6,593 nucleotides of DNA, taken from Candidatus Kaiserbacteria bacterium. Its GTDB lineage: Bacteria; Patescibacteriota; Minisyncoccia; Phycocordibacterales; UBA918. The position numbers were made by a program, and so were the translations under genes. Positions 1 to 6,169 of this stretch are shown in pieces. Location: contig SKGH01000090.1 in assembly GCA_007117575.1 (NCBI GenBank), positions 1-6,593 of the forward strand, written 5' to 3'. The notes below the pieces were generated by a model. That model had not been told where the DNA came from, did no database searches, and worked only from the letters and a program-made list of their open reading frames with translations. Position 1 is the first letter of the stretch; each line of letters begins with the position of its first letter.

Positions 1-73
1 CGAAGCGTATCGGGATACGGTGAGGACGAAGCATGGGTTTGTAGCTGAATTTTTGGTCATGACGACCCGAAAC
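1..73 (+). repeat. Left copy of 73-bp terminal direct repeat (right half of a hairpin element)
   Basis: These 73 bases are identical to 6521-6593. They contain the apical hairpin CGTAT-CGGG-ATACG (6-19), the GACGAA motif and the right arm TGAATTTTTGGTCA (46-59) of the inverted-repeat element seen whole at 6485-6579. The left arm would lie upstream of base 1, so this copy is cut by the window edge. Either the contig is circular (or repeat-collapsed) with a 73-bp overlap, or two copies of a dispersed repeat flank the segment. The exact prefix-equals-suffix match is seen directly; the cause is inferred. Confidence 0.95.
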
Positions 74-140
74 AAAGATTGTGTTGATTATTTTGTGGTG
101 AGATCGTAGACAGGTTCTAAGTCACGGAGACCCGAAACAA
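56..140 (+). repeat. Partial direct duplication of the repeat's outer end
   Basis: The 20 bases at 56-75 recur at 121-140 with 17 of 20 identical, including the exact 12-mer GACCCGAAACAA (64-75 and 129-140). The two units start 65 bp apart. This suggests that the end of the hairpin repeat was duplicated, or that a second degraded element lies next to it. No coding potential is apparent here. Confidence 0.6.
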
Positions 141-236
141 TCTCAGTGCTTATCATTGTTGTCAGTAAGTAGAAAACACAGTTTTTAGAAGTGAAAGATT
201 GGTAGGTGTTTAGTATAAATTTGGCTTAAAAATCGC

Positions 237-242
237 TATAAT
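237..242 (+). promoter_or_regulatory. Possible -10 box (TATAAT) upstream of rnc
   Basis: This is a perfect TATAAT hexamer on the strand of rnc, about 200 bases before its start. There is no acceptable -35 hexamer 16-18 bp upstream and no extended -10 TG. In such AT-rich DNA a chance match is quite possible. If real, it would give rnc a leader of nearly 200 nt containing the dyads at 291-317 and 361-415. Confidence 0.25.
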
Positions 243-290
243 TTTTTGTCGTATCTTAAATAGGGTCTGAAATTATATCGGTTTTAACAA

Positions 291-317
291 ACGAGATGGT
301 AAATAATTTACACTCGT
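291..317. promoter_or_regulatory. Dyad in the rnc leader
   Basis: Two nested inverted repeats share a centre: inner arms GTAAAT (299-304) and ATTTAC (306-311) around one base, and outer arms ACGAG (291-295) and CTCGT (313-317). The outer pair is offset by a three-base against one-base bulge. The symmetry and AT-rich core would suit a protein-binding operator or a short leader hairpin. No T-tract follows immediately, so it is not a typical terminator. Confidence 0.35.
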
Positions 318-360
318 CTTAACATTAAGTGTTTAAGCTAAATACCAAGCTGTGTTTTGA

Positions 361-415
361 TCATGTAAGTAATACTTATTGATTTTATTTATTATGGCAA
401 CTGATACTTACATGA
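361..415. promoter_or_regulatory. 11-bp perfect inverted repeat just upstream of rnc
   Basis: TCATGTAAGTA (361-371) is the exact reverse complement of TACTTACATGA (405-415), with 33 bases between. The dyad ends 27 bases before the rnc ATG, so it would lie in the 5' leader as a stem-loop if transcription starts upstream. E. coli RNase III is known to cleave a stem in its own leader to limit its expression. A similar role here is only a hypothesis, because 11 bp is short for an RNase III substrate. It could equally be an operator overlapping the promoter. Confidence 0.45.
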
Positions 416-442
416 CTTAATTATTTAAAAAAATTTATAAAT

Positions 443-1165
443 ATGATACAAAACAATAAAAATACAAACGTGGTTGATATGGAAGCTCTGGAAGCCATTA
501 TCGGTTTCAATTTTAAAGACAAAAACCATTTACTTTCCGCTATTACTCATCGTTCTTATCTTAATGAGCATAGAGAAGCAAAACAAGATCATAACGAAAG
601 GCTGGAATTTCTTGGAGATGCGGTATTGGAGTTAGTTATAACGGATTATCTTTTTCATAAATATTCAAACAAACCGGAGGGAGAACTGACGGCTATTAGA
701 GCCGCTTTGGTAAATACGGTTTCTTTGTCTTCCGCGTCTGAATCATTGGGTATCAATCCTTTTCTTTTGATGTCAAAAGGGGAGGCGCGTGATACCGGTA
801 GAGCGAGACAGTATATACTCGCCAATGCCTATGAGGCGATAGTGGGGTCCTTGTATGTGGATCAGGGTTATGGATCCGCTAAAGACTTTATCGCCAAAAC
901 ATTGTTCGACAGAACTGCCGATATTGTTGAAAAACGTTTGTGGCAAGATGCAAAAAGTCGTTTTCAGGAATTGTCTCAGGAGCACGTGGGTGTCACTCCT
1001 ACGTATCAAACTTTAAATCAAGAAGGTCCCGACCACGACAGAGTCTTTACCGTTGGTGTCTTTTTGGGGAAGCAAAAAGTTACAGAGGGTCGCGGTCGTT
1101 CGAAGCAGGAAGCGGAACAAGTAGCTGCTATGGAGGCCGTTAAAGTTAAAAAATGGGCTGATTGA
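443..1165 (+). CDS. rnc: Ribonuclease III
   Basis: RNase III cuts double-stranded RNA in rRNA maturation and mRNA turnover, acting as a cytoplasmic homodimer. The 240-residue length is typical. The catalytic domain spans about residues 14-160 and carries the signature NERLEFLGDA (51-60), with predicted metal ligands E52, E55 and D59, and the second motif LANAYEAIVGSLY (126-138) with E131. The position matching E. coli D114 is N128, an asparagine instead of aspartate; I believe this occurs in other small-genome bacteria but cannot check it. A double-stranded RNA-binding domain fills about 167-238 and ends with the usual GRGRSKQEAEQVAA helix. The chosen ATG at 443 has no Shine-Dalgarno sequence. 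An in-frame ATG at 479 would remove 12 residues before the conserved core and is a fair alternative. smc follows on the same strand after 358 bases. Confidence 0.96.
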   Translation: MIQNNKNTNVVDMEALEAIIGFNFKDKNHLLSAITHRSYLNEHREAKQDHNERLEFLGDAVLELVITDYLFHKYSNKPEGELTAIRAALVNTVSLSSASESLGINPFLLMSKGEARDTGRARQYILANAYEAIVGSLYVDQGYGSAKDFIAKTLFDRTADIVEKRLWQDAKSRFQELSQEHVGVTPTYQTLNQEGPDHDRVFTVGVFLGKQKVTEGRGRSKQEAEQVAAMEAVKVKKWAD

Positions 1166-1315
1166 CCTGACTCTGTGCTTGGTTGAAGGTTAATTTGTTC
1201 CAGGCGCCTTATTTGCACAACCCATTGCGGTGATGTGTTTCATTTGTGTGTTAATATGAAAAAGTCTTATGGGTAAATGGTCGGGTCATGGAGTTTTTAA
1301 GGTTAGTTAGAAAAG
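1166..1315. other. Gap between rnc and the first inverted-repeat element
   Basis: No gene is evident here. There is no convincing intrinsic terminator after rnc; the only palindrome is GGCGCC near 1204, with no stable stem or T-tract. The stretch leads directly into the element at 1316. The whole rnc-smc gap is 358 bases, so the two genes are not tightly coupled although they share a strand. Confidence 0.5.
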
Positions 1316-1444
1316 TCATGATTTACGCGTTTCTGATGAAGTTCGAGGCGTTGAGGAGCGAAAACCAGAGGCGTACTTGGTGGTACGATGAAAGGTTTGA
1401 GTGACGAAAGCAACAAAGAAATTCGCCAAACGCGTAAGTCCTGA
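1316..1444 (+). mobile_element. MITE-like inverted-repeat element, copy 1 (129 bp)
   Basis: The ends are 17-bp imperfect inverted repeats: TCATGATTTACGCGTTT (1316-1332) and the complement of TCAGGACTTACGCGTTT (1428-1444), 15 of 17 matching. The element is bracketed by a 3-bp direct repeat AAG (1313-1315 and 1445-1447). Inside are AGCGAAAACC (1357-1366), an apical hairpin CGTAC-TTGGTG-GTACG, and GGTTT (1394-1398) able to pair with AAACC (1362-1366). No protein is encoded. A second copy in opposite orientation lies at 3837-4055: 33 of 34 bases match on the left side and 75 of 77 on the right. A non-autonomous transposable element moved by a transposase elsewhere is the best reading; a dispersed structural repeat is the alternative. 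Confidence 0.75.
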
Positions 1445-1523
1445 AAGTGTTAAAAATGTATAAGTATTTCACACACTCTTTTTATCCGGTTTGCATCATA
1501 ATACTTTAATCTGGATCATAAAC

Positions 1524-3800
1524 ATGCTCTTATCACAGTTAACAGTCTCCGGTTTTAAATCTTTTGCCAAGAAAAGTGAGCTAGAGTTCTCAGTCCCTAT
1601 TACTGCCATTGTTGGACCTAATGGCTCCGGAAAGTCTAATATAGCTGAAGCGTTTAGATTTGTTTTAGGTGAGCAATCTTTGCGTGCTTTGCGGGGCAGG
1701 AAAGGGGAAGACCTTATTTTTAATGGGACAGCTAGCGTGGTACGCAGTAACAGAGCAAGTGCCGGTATTGTTTTCGATAACACAAATAAACTTTTTTCAC
1801 TTGATGTTGATCAAATAACCATTGAACGTACTGTACATCGAGATGGTCAGAATGAATATTGCATAAATGGCAGTCGGGTTCGTCTTAAGGAAGTTCATGA
1901 GTTATTGGCAGAGGCCAATATTGGCTCTACCGGACATCATATAATTTCGCAGGGTGAGGCAGACCGTATTTTGACCGCTAACGCAAAGGCTCGTCGGGAG
2001 ATGGTTGAGGACGCCTTAGGTTTGAAGGTCTATCAATATAAAAAAGCTGACGCTTTAAAAAAATTGAAAAAGACCAAGCAAAACATTGAACAAGTGCAGT
2101 CTTTAAGACGTGAAGTGGCGCCTCATAAGCAGTATTTGGAAAGGCAACTGAAAAAACTGGAGCGAGGTATTAAGTTACGCGCGGAGCTACAGTCCACTTA
2201 TTTGGAATATTTGAAAAGAGAAGACATTTACTTGGCTTTTCATAATGATCGTCTGTTAAAAGCAAAAGATGTTGCTTCCAAGAAATTAAAAGAGGTTACC
2301 GGTCAATTGAGTAAAATCGAAAAGGATCTGGAAAGCATAGTGGACGATGAAAGATCGGCTTTGATAAATAGTCTAAATGAGCTGGAAAAGGAGTGGAGAC
2401 AGATAAGGGAAGAAAAACAAAAATATACTCTTGAGTGCGGAAAAAAACAGGGTCAGATAGATTTCTTAAATAAGAGAATTGCTGATATAGCTGAGATAAA
2501 TAAAGACCCTAAAACCGGTCAAGCTATAGAGTTTTCAAAGGTCGAAGGTTTAGTGGATAAATTGAGTAAAGATATAGAAAAAGCGGTTTCCAGTGACCAA
2601 GTTTCAGTCTTGCGTCGAGCTTTGCAAGACGTGGCGCATACAGTCGGCCGTTTTTTGGAGTCATTTAGAGGTTCGTCTGTTGTTTCAGACGAGTCTGAAA
2701 AACAAGCTGTCTCGGTGGCGGTTAAAGAATTGGAAGAGATGAATAAGCAAGTGGATAAATTGGTAGAGAGGGAGGTAAAAAAGGAAAAAGAAATCAAAGA
2801 CATTCGCGATCAAATAGAATCAAGAAGAGATGAAAAAGAGCAGGTGCGTGCTAAACAGTTAGAGCTTGTGTCTTTAGTGCAGTCACATAAAAGAGATTTG
2901 GAGAAGTTAGAGTATGAGTACTCGGTTATAGATAGAGATAGAACGGAGTTTAAGAGGGAATTGCAAGAGGCTGTTGCTCTTTTAGGCAGGTTGGTGTCTT
3001 TATATTATGAACACAAAATAGAAGTCAAAGGGGAGGCGGTGTCGGTAGAAGACATAGTAGAGGAAGATAGAACCGTACAGTACGAAAGAAGGCGTTCTTT
3101 GGACAAGCTTAAGATACGTATGGAGGAAGTGGGTGGGGTGGATCAGTCTGTAGAAAAGGAATACAAAGATGTTTGTGAGCGTGATGATTTTTTGGCACGT
3201 GAAATAAACGATCTAGAGCGGTCTGTTAAAAAGTTGGAAACTTTAATAGAAGAGTTAAGTACCCAATTGAATGAACAATTTTCTCTTGGTATAGACAAAA
3301 TAGGTCTAGAGTTCAATAAGTTTTTTGCTCTTATGTTTGGAGGTGGACAGGCTGGCTTGCGGGTTATAGAGATAAGTAAAAAATCCGGCAGTGACAGTAT
3401 TGAAATGGAGGGTGAGTCTCTTGAGGAAGTTCCTGATGAAACAGAGTCCGGTATAGAGATAGATGTACAATTGCCAAACAAACGAGTGCGAGGTTTGGAG
3501 ATGCTTTCGGGGGGTGAAAGGGCTTTAACCAGTATCGCTCTCATTTTTGCCATGAGTCAGGTTAATCCACCACCATTTATCATCCTTGATGAGACCGACG
3601 CGGCTTTAGATGAAGCTAATAGTCGGCGTTACGGTGACATGATAGAGGCTCTTTCAGAGCGGTCTCAGCTTATATTGATCACACACAATCGGGAGACCAT
3701 GAGTCGTGCCGGTGTCTTGTATGGGGTAACTATGAGTGGTGACGGGGTGTCTAAACTTTTGTCGGTGAAATTTGACGATGCGGTGGCGGTTGCCAAGTAA
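1524..3800 (+). CDS. smc: Short SMC-type chromosome segregation ATPase, hinge not recognisable
   Basis: SMC proteins are ATP-driven DNA-organising dimers that compact and segregate the chromosome. This one has 758 residues from the ATG at 1524, against roughly 1150-1200 for typical bacterial SMC. The N-terminal head begins LTVSGFKSFAKK and has Walker A GPNGSGKSN (31-39) and the ISQGEADRIL motif (about 141-150). Charged coiled coil runs about 165-325 and 395-590. The C-terminal head has signature LSGGERALTSIAL (661-673), Walker B FIILDET with D689 and E690, D-loop ALDEAN, the THNRETM switch (H721) and the SMC-specific ending LYGVTMSGDGVSK. Between the coils, about 325-395, I see no glycine-rich SMC hinge. 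Both heads are intact, so this is a compact form rather than a broken gene. A TTG at 1491 would add 11 residues; the ATG gives the usual start just before the GFKSF strand. No Shine-Dalgarno is visible. Confidence 0.92.
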   Translation: MLLSQLTVSGFKSFAKKSELEFSVPITAIVGPNGSGKSNIAEAFRFVLGEQSLRALRGRKGEDLIFNGTASVVRSNRASAGIVFDNTNKLFSLDVDQITIERTVHRDGQNEYCINGSRVRLKEVHELLAEANIGSTGHHIISQGEADRILTANAKARREMVEDALGLKVYQYKKADALKKLKKTKQNIEQVQSLRREVAPHKQYLERQLKKLERGIKLRAELQSTYLEYLKREDIYLAFHNDRLLKAKDVASKKLKEVTGQLSKIEKDLESIVDDERSALINSLNELEKEWRQIREEKQKYTLECGKKQGQIDFLNKRIADIAEINKDPKTGQAIEFSKVEGLVDKLSKDIEKAVSSDQVSVLRRALQDVAHTVGRFLESFRGSSVVSDESEKQAVSVAVKELEEMNKQVDKLVEREVKKEKEIKDIRDQIESRRDEKEQVRAKQLELVSLVQSHKRDLEKLEYEYSVIDRDRTEFKRELQEAVALLGRLVSLYYEHKIEVKGEAVSVEDIVEEDRTVQYERRRSLDKLKIRMEEVGGVDQSVEKEYKDVCERDDFLAREINDLERSVKKLETLIEELSTQLNEQFSLGIDKIGLEFNKFFALMFGGGQAGLRVIEISKKSGSDSIEMEGESLEEVPDETESGIEIDVQLPNKRVRGLEMLSGGERALTSIALIFAMSQVNPPPFIILDETDAALDEANSRRYGDMIEALSERSQLILITHNRETMSRAGVLYGVTMSGDGVSKLLSVKFDDAVAVAK

Positions 3801-3836
3801 AGATGTGATTTATTAACGAAGCTGATTCAGGCAGTG

Positions 3837-4055
3837 TCAGGAATTACGCGTTTGGCGAATTTCTTTGTTGCTTTCGTCACTCAAACCGTTCATCGTACCA
3901 CCAAGTACGCCTCACCCGGCTATAGTTCCGGTAAACATTTATTACTAACGTAATAAACCATAATCGTTTTAGTCAGTCACGAAAGAATATAAATGATCAC
4001 GGAAACCGGGGCTGGGTCAGTGCCTCGAACTTCATCAGAAACGCGTAAGTCATGA
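3837..4055 (-). mobile_element. MITE-like inverted-repeat element, copy 2 (219 bp)
   Basis: This is a reverse-oriented relative of 1316-1444. Its ends are TCAGGAATTACGCGTTT (3837-3853) and the complement of TCATGACTTACGCGTTT (4039-4055), and it is bracketed by a 3-bp direct repeat GTG (3834-3836 and 4056-4058), different from that of copy 1. Bases 3837-3913 match 1368-1444 at 75 of 77, and 4022-4055 match 1316-1349 at 33 of 34. The centre (3914-4021, 108 bp) is unrelated to the 18-bp centre of copy 1. The element fills most of the convergent gap between smc (stop at 3800) and rnr (stop at 4066-4068), so transcripts from both genes would run into it. Confidence 0.75.
3939..3956. repeat. Small hairpin in the centre of element copy 2
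   Basis: TTATTAC (3939-3945) and GTAATAA (3950-3956) form a perfect 7-bp stem with a TAAC loop. It sits in the extra 108-bp centre that copy 1 lacks. It has neither a GC-rich stem nor a clear T-tract, so I do not call it a terminator, though it could add to folding at this convergent gene end. Confidence 0.45.
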
Positions 4056-4065
4056 GTGTCTCAAA

Positions 4066-6015
4066 CTAAAGAAGAGCGAAGTCTAACTGCCGTGCCTCAA
4101 GGTCCGCTTTTATAAGCTTAACGCGCACCTCATCTCCCAGAGTGAAGGTGTTACCGGTACGTTGACCTTTTATGTGGAATTTAGAAGCGTGGTGGGTAAA
4201 AAAGTCCTGTCTCATACTTGATAATCTCACCATACCTTCCGCTTGCGTTTCCTTTTCTTGCACGTATATACCCCAATCGGTAACGCCGGTTATCACACCA
4301 TCAAAAACTTGACCAACTTTATCAAGCATAAACTCAACTTGTTTATATTTAATGGACTCCCTTTCCGCTCTTACTGCCTCTACTTCTTTTTCAGAACATT
4401 GAACGGCCAGTTTTTCGTAACGGGCTACCTCTTTTCCGCTGATGGGGTAGTTGTCTAAGTGTTTGCGTAACAGGCGGTGTACCATAAGATCGGGATAGCG
4501 ACGTATGGGAGAAGTGAAATGAGTGTAGTACTTAAAAGCCAGACCGAAGTGACCGATATTTTTTGTTGAATAAACAGCCTTGGCCATGGAACGGATAGTA
4601 GCGGTCTTGATCAGGTTCTCTTCCGGTTTGCCGGTTATTTCTTCTAATAGATTGTTTATGTTTTTAGCACTAACCGTACCTTTTTCAGTTTTGAATTCGT
4701 AGCCCAGAGCGTGGATGAAAATGGCCAATTCTTCTATGCGATCAGGATCAGGCGCGTCATGCACTCTGTAAATAAAGGCCGCGTCTCTACCTCTGCTTTT
4801 AGCCAGTTTGTAAATATGTTTAGAAACTCTTTGGTTGGCAAGTAGCATGTAGTCTTCTATCATCATCATCGTTTCGGTACGTTCCTTGGTGTAAGCTTTG
4901 ATCGGTTTACCTTTTTCATCCAACTCAAACCTCACTTCAGGTTGTTCGAAGGCAATAGCTCCCGATTTGTAGCGTTTGTCGCGAAGTTTTCGACTATGTT
5001 TCATTAAAAGGTCAAGTTGTGGGAAATAGTCTCCTTTTTGATTATCAATGATTTTTTGCGCTTCCTCATAACTGAAGCGGTGGTCTGAATGGATAATGGT
5101 TTGTCCATACCATTCATCAACGATCTTACTTTCATTGTTTAGTGTAAAGACGGCTGAAAAAGCCAAACGGTCTTCCTTGGGTTTTAAGGAGCATAGGTCG
5201 TTAGACAGTATTTCCGGCAACATGGGGATCACTCTATCGACAAGATAAATAGAAGTCCCTCTTTCTCTTGCTTCGTTGTCTATAGGGTCATTTGGGGTGA
5301 CATAGTAAGAAACATCGGCAATGTGAATTCCAATCTCAACCTGTCCGTCGGGTAAGTTTTGTACAGATAGAGCGTCATCAAAATCTTTCGCGTCGGCGGG
5401 ATCGATAGTAAAGGTGACTCGGTCTCTGAAATCAAGACGTGTGGGGCTGTGTCCTGTTGTGTCCGCTTTGGCATTGGTAAATATTTGATCACGTTTTTCG
5501 TGAAGTTTTTGAGCCATGATAGACACTTCAGGGGGAAAATTTTCAGCAAATCCACCGGCTTTTATTATGGCTTGCATTTCGGTCTCATGTTCTCCGGCCT
5601 TGCCTATAACCTCGACTATTTTCGCGGTTGGTAGAGAGAGAGGTTTTGCCTCCCAGTCGGTAATTTTGACTGCCACTTTCATACCCACCTTGTCTTTGTC
5701 GATATTAGGTAATATCGGTTTAATGTGTATGCGATGGTTGTCCGGTTTTAAAAACAGGGGACCGTTAGGGGTTTCACTTTTTATAACTACGCCTACAATT
5801 TTTTCGTGATTGCTTTCAATCACCCGCAAAACTCTACCGGTCTGTCGGTCTTCTGATGTATTTTCGGTTAATTCTATTTCGACTATATCACCATCTAAAG
5901 CATGTCCCAGTGAGTCGTTGGGTATCAATATGTCTTGATCTGAGTCGGGTAGGGAAAAAAACCCCACTCCCTTACCACGTACCATCAATACTCCTTCGTG
6001 TGTTTTAGATATCAT
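4066..6015 (-). CDS. rnr: Ribonuclease R (RNB-family 3'-5' exoribonuclease)
   Basis: RNase R degrades RNA processively from the 3' end, including structured RNA, in mRNA decay and rRNA quality control. The 649-residue protein begins directly in the cold-shock OB folds: CSD1 at about 8-66 (GVLMVRGKGVGFFSL) and CSD2 at about 72-137. The RNB catalytic domain (about 190-520) has IDPADAKDFDDA (204-215), supplying predicted Mg ligands D205, D211, D213 and D214, then HIADVSYYV, YRVHDAPDPDRI and the THFTSPIRRYPDLMVHRLL block (498-516). An S1 domain (about 566-649) ends the protein. E. coli RNase R is about 813 residues; the N-terminal helix-turn-helix and the basic C-terminal tail are absent here, leaving a compact form. 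RNase II is the alternative, but the sequence motifs look more RNase R-like. The ATG at 6015 has no Shine-Dalgarno. The stop is TAG, 11 bases from element copy 2. Confidence 0.95.
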   Translation of the reverse strand: MISKTHEGVLMVRGKGVGFFSLPDSDQDILIPNDSLGHALDGDIVEIELTENTSEDRQTGRVLRVIESNHEKIVGVVIKSETPNGPLFLKPDNHRIHIKPILPNIDKDKVGMKVAVKITDWEAKPLSLPTAKIVEVIGKAGEHETEMQAIIKAGGFAENFPPEVSIMAQKLHEKRDQIFTNAKADTTGHSPTRLDFRDRVTFTIDPADAKDFDDALSVQNLPDGQVEIGIHIADVSYYVTPNDPIDNEARERGTSIYLVDRVIPMLPEILSNDLCSLKPKEDRLAFSAVFTLNNESKIVDEWYGQTIIHSDHRFSYEEAQKIIDNQKGDYFPQLDLLMKHSRKLRDKRYKSGAIAFEQPEVRFELDEKGKPIKAYTKERTETMMMIEDYMLLANQRVSKHIYKLAKSRGRDAAFIYRVHDAPDPDRIEELAIFIHALGYEFKTEKGTVSAKNINNLLEEITGKPEENLIKTATIRSMAKAVYSTKNIGHFGLAFKYYTHFTSPIRRYPDLMVHRLLRKHLDNYPISGKEVARYEKLAVQCSEKEVEAVRAERESIKYKQVEFMLDKVGQVFDGVITGVTDWGIYVQEKETQAEGMVRLSSMRQDFFTHHASKFHIKGQRTGNTFTLGDEVRVKLIKADLEARQLDFALL

Positions 6016-6049
6016 GTTTGTAAATAAATCCGTTAGTCATTTTGACTTA

Positions 6050-6055
6050 AGTATA
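6050..6055 (-). promoter_or_regulatory. Possible -10 box of rnr
   Basis: Read on the minus strand this is TATACT, five of six bases of the -10 consensus, about 35 bases before the rnr ATG. No good -35 hexamer is found at the right spacing; the nearest is the weak TTAGAC at 6079-6074 with an 18-bp spacer. A short leader of roughly 28 nt would result. Confidence 0.35.
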
Positions 6056-6088
6056 TTATGATAATTATGGTGAGTCTAACAGAGTCTT

Positions 6089-6117
6089 TTGCTATAGACA
6101 AATCAAAGTCCTAAAAT
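6089..6117 (+). promoter_or_regulatory. Probable sigma-70-type promoter of the small cysteine-rich gene
   Basis: TTGCTA (6089-6094) matches the -35 consensus at four of six positions and TAAAAT (6112-6117) matches the -10 at five of six, with an ideal 17-bp spacer. The imperfect palindrome AGATA-AC-TATCT (6118-6129) lies at the expected start site and could be an operator. The promoter points away from rnr, in keeping with a divergent gene pair. Confidence 0.5.
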
Positions 6118-6158
6118 AGATAACTATCTCACCACCGTGTGTAAGCGATGAGTTTTAT

Positions 6159-6163
6159 GGAGG
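6159..6163 (+). promoter_or_regulatory. Shine-Dalgarno sequence that fixes the start at 6170
   Basis: GGAGG lies six bases before the ATG at 6170, which is ideal spacing, and selects that ATG over the TTG directly before it (6167). The other three genes here lack a comparable site, so this gene stands out in how translation is likely initiated. Confidence 0.75.
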
Positions 6164-6169
6164 TGTTTG

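Larger units (their letters stand above)
141..442. other. Gene-free AT-rich leader upstream of rnc
   Basis: I see no convincing open reading frame or RNA gene in this stretch. It is strongly AT-rich and holds a TATAAT hexamer (237-242) without a clear -35 partner, a dyad at 291-317, a small palindrome CTTAA-CA-TTAAG (318-329) and an 11-bp inverted repeat at 361-415. It probably carries the rnc promoter and a long 5' leader, but I cannot place the start site firmly. Confidence 0.6.

Noticed and set aside
1195..1215. Intrinsic terminator after rnc at the GGCGCC palindrome
   Set aside because: The palindrome has no loop, its flanking arms do not pair well, and no T-tract follows.
1316..1444. 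CRISPR array or tRNA-like structure in the repeats
   Set aside because: There is no series of regularly spaced repeats with unique spacers, and no cloverleaf or CCA-type ending. The repeats are inverted pairs around one centre.
1459..1464. TATAAG as a -10 box for smc
   Set aside because: No -35 hexamer lies at suitable spacing and the match sits in AT-rich DNA, so I did not annotate it as a promoter.
1491..1523. TTG start that would lengthen the SMC by 11 residues
   Set aside because: The extra residues are not SMC-like, there is no Shine-Dalgarno before the TTG, and the ATG at 1524 gives the usual short lead into the GFKSF strand.
3143..3553. 136-residue open frame on the minus strand inside smc
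   Set aside because: It is a serine-rich antisense shadow of a strongly conserved coding region, with no start signal or recognisable motif.
5280..5809. Several open frames on both strands inside rnr
   Set aside because: They overlap the conserved RNB coding sequence and show no family motifs; they are frame shadows.
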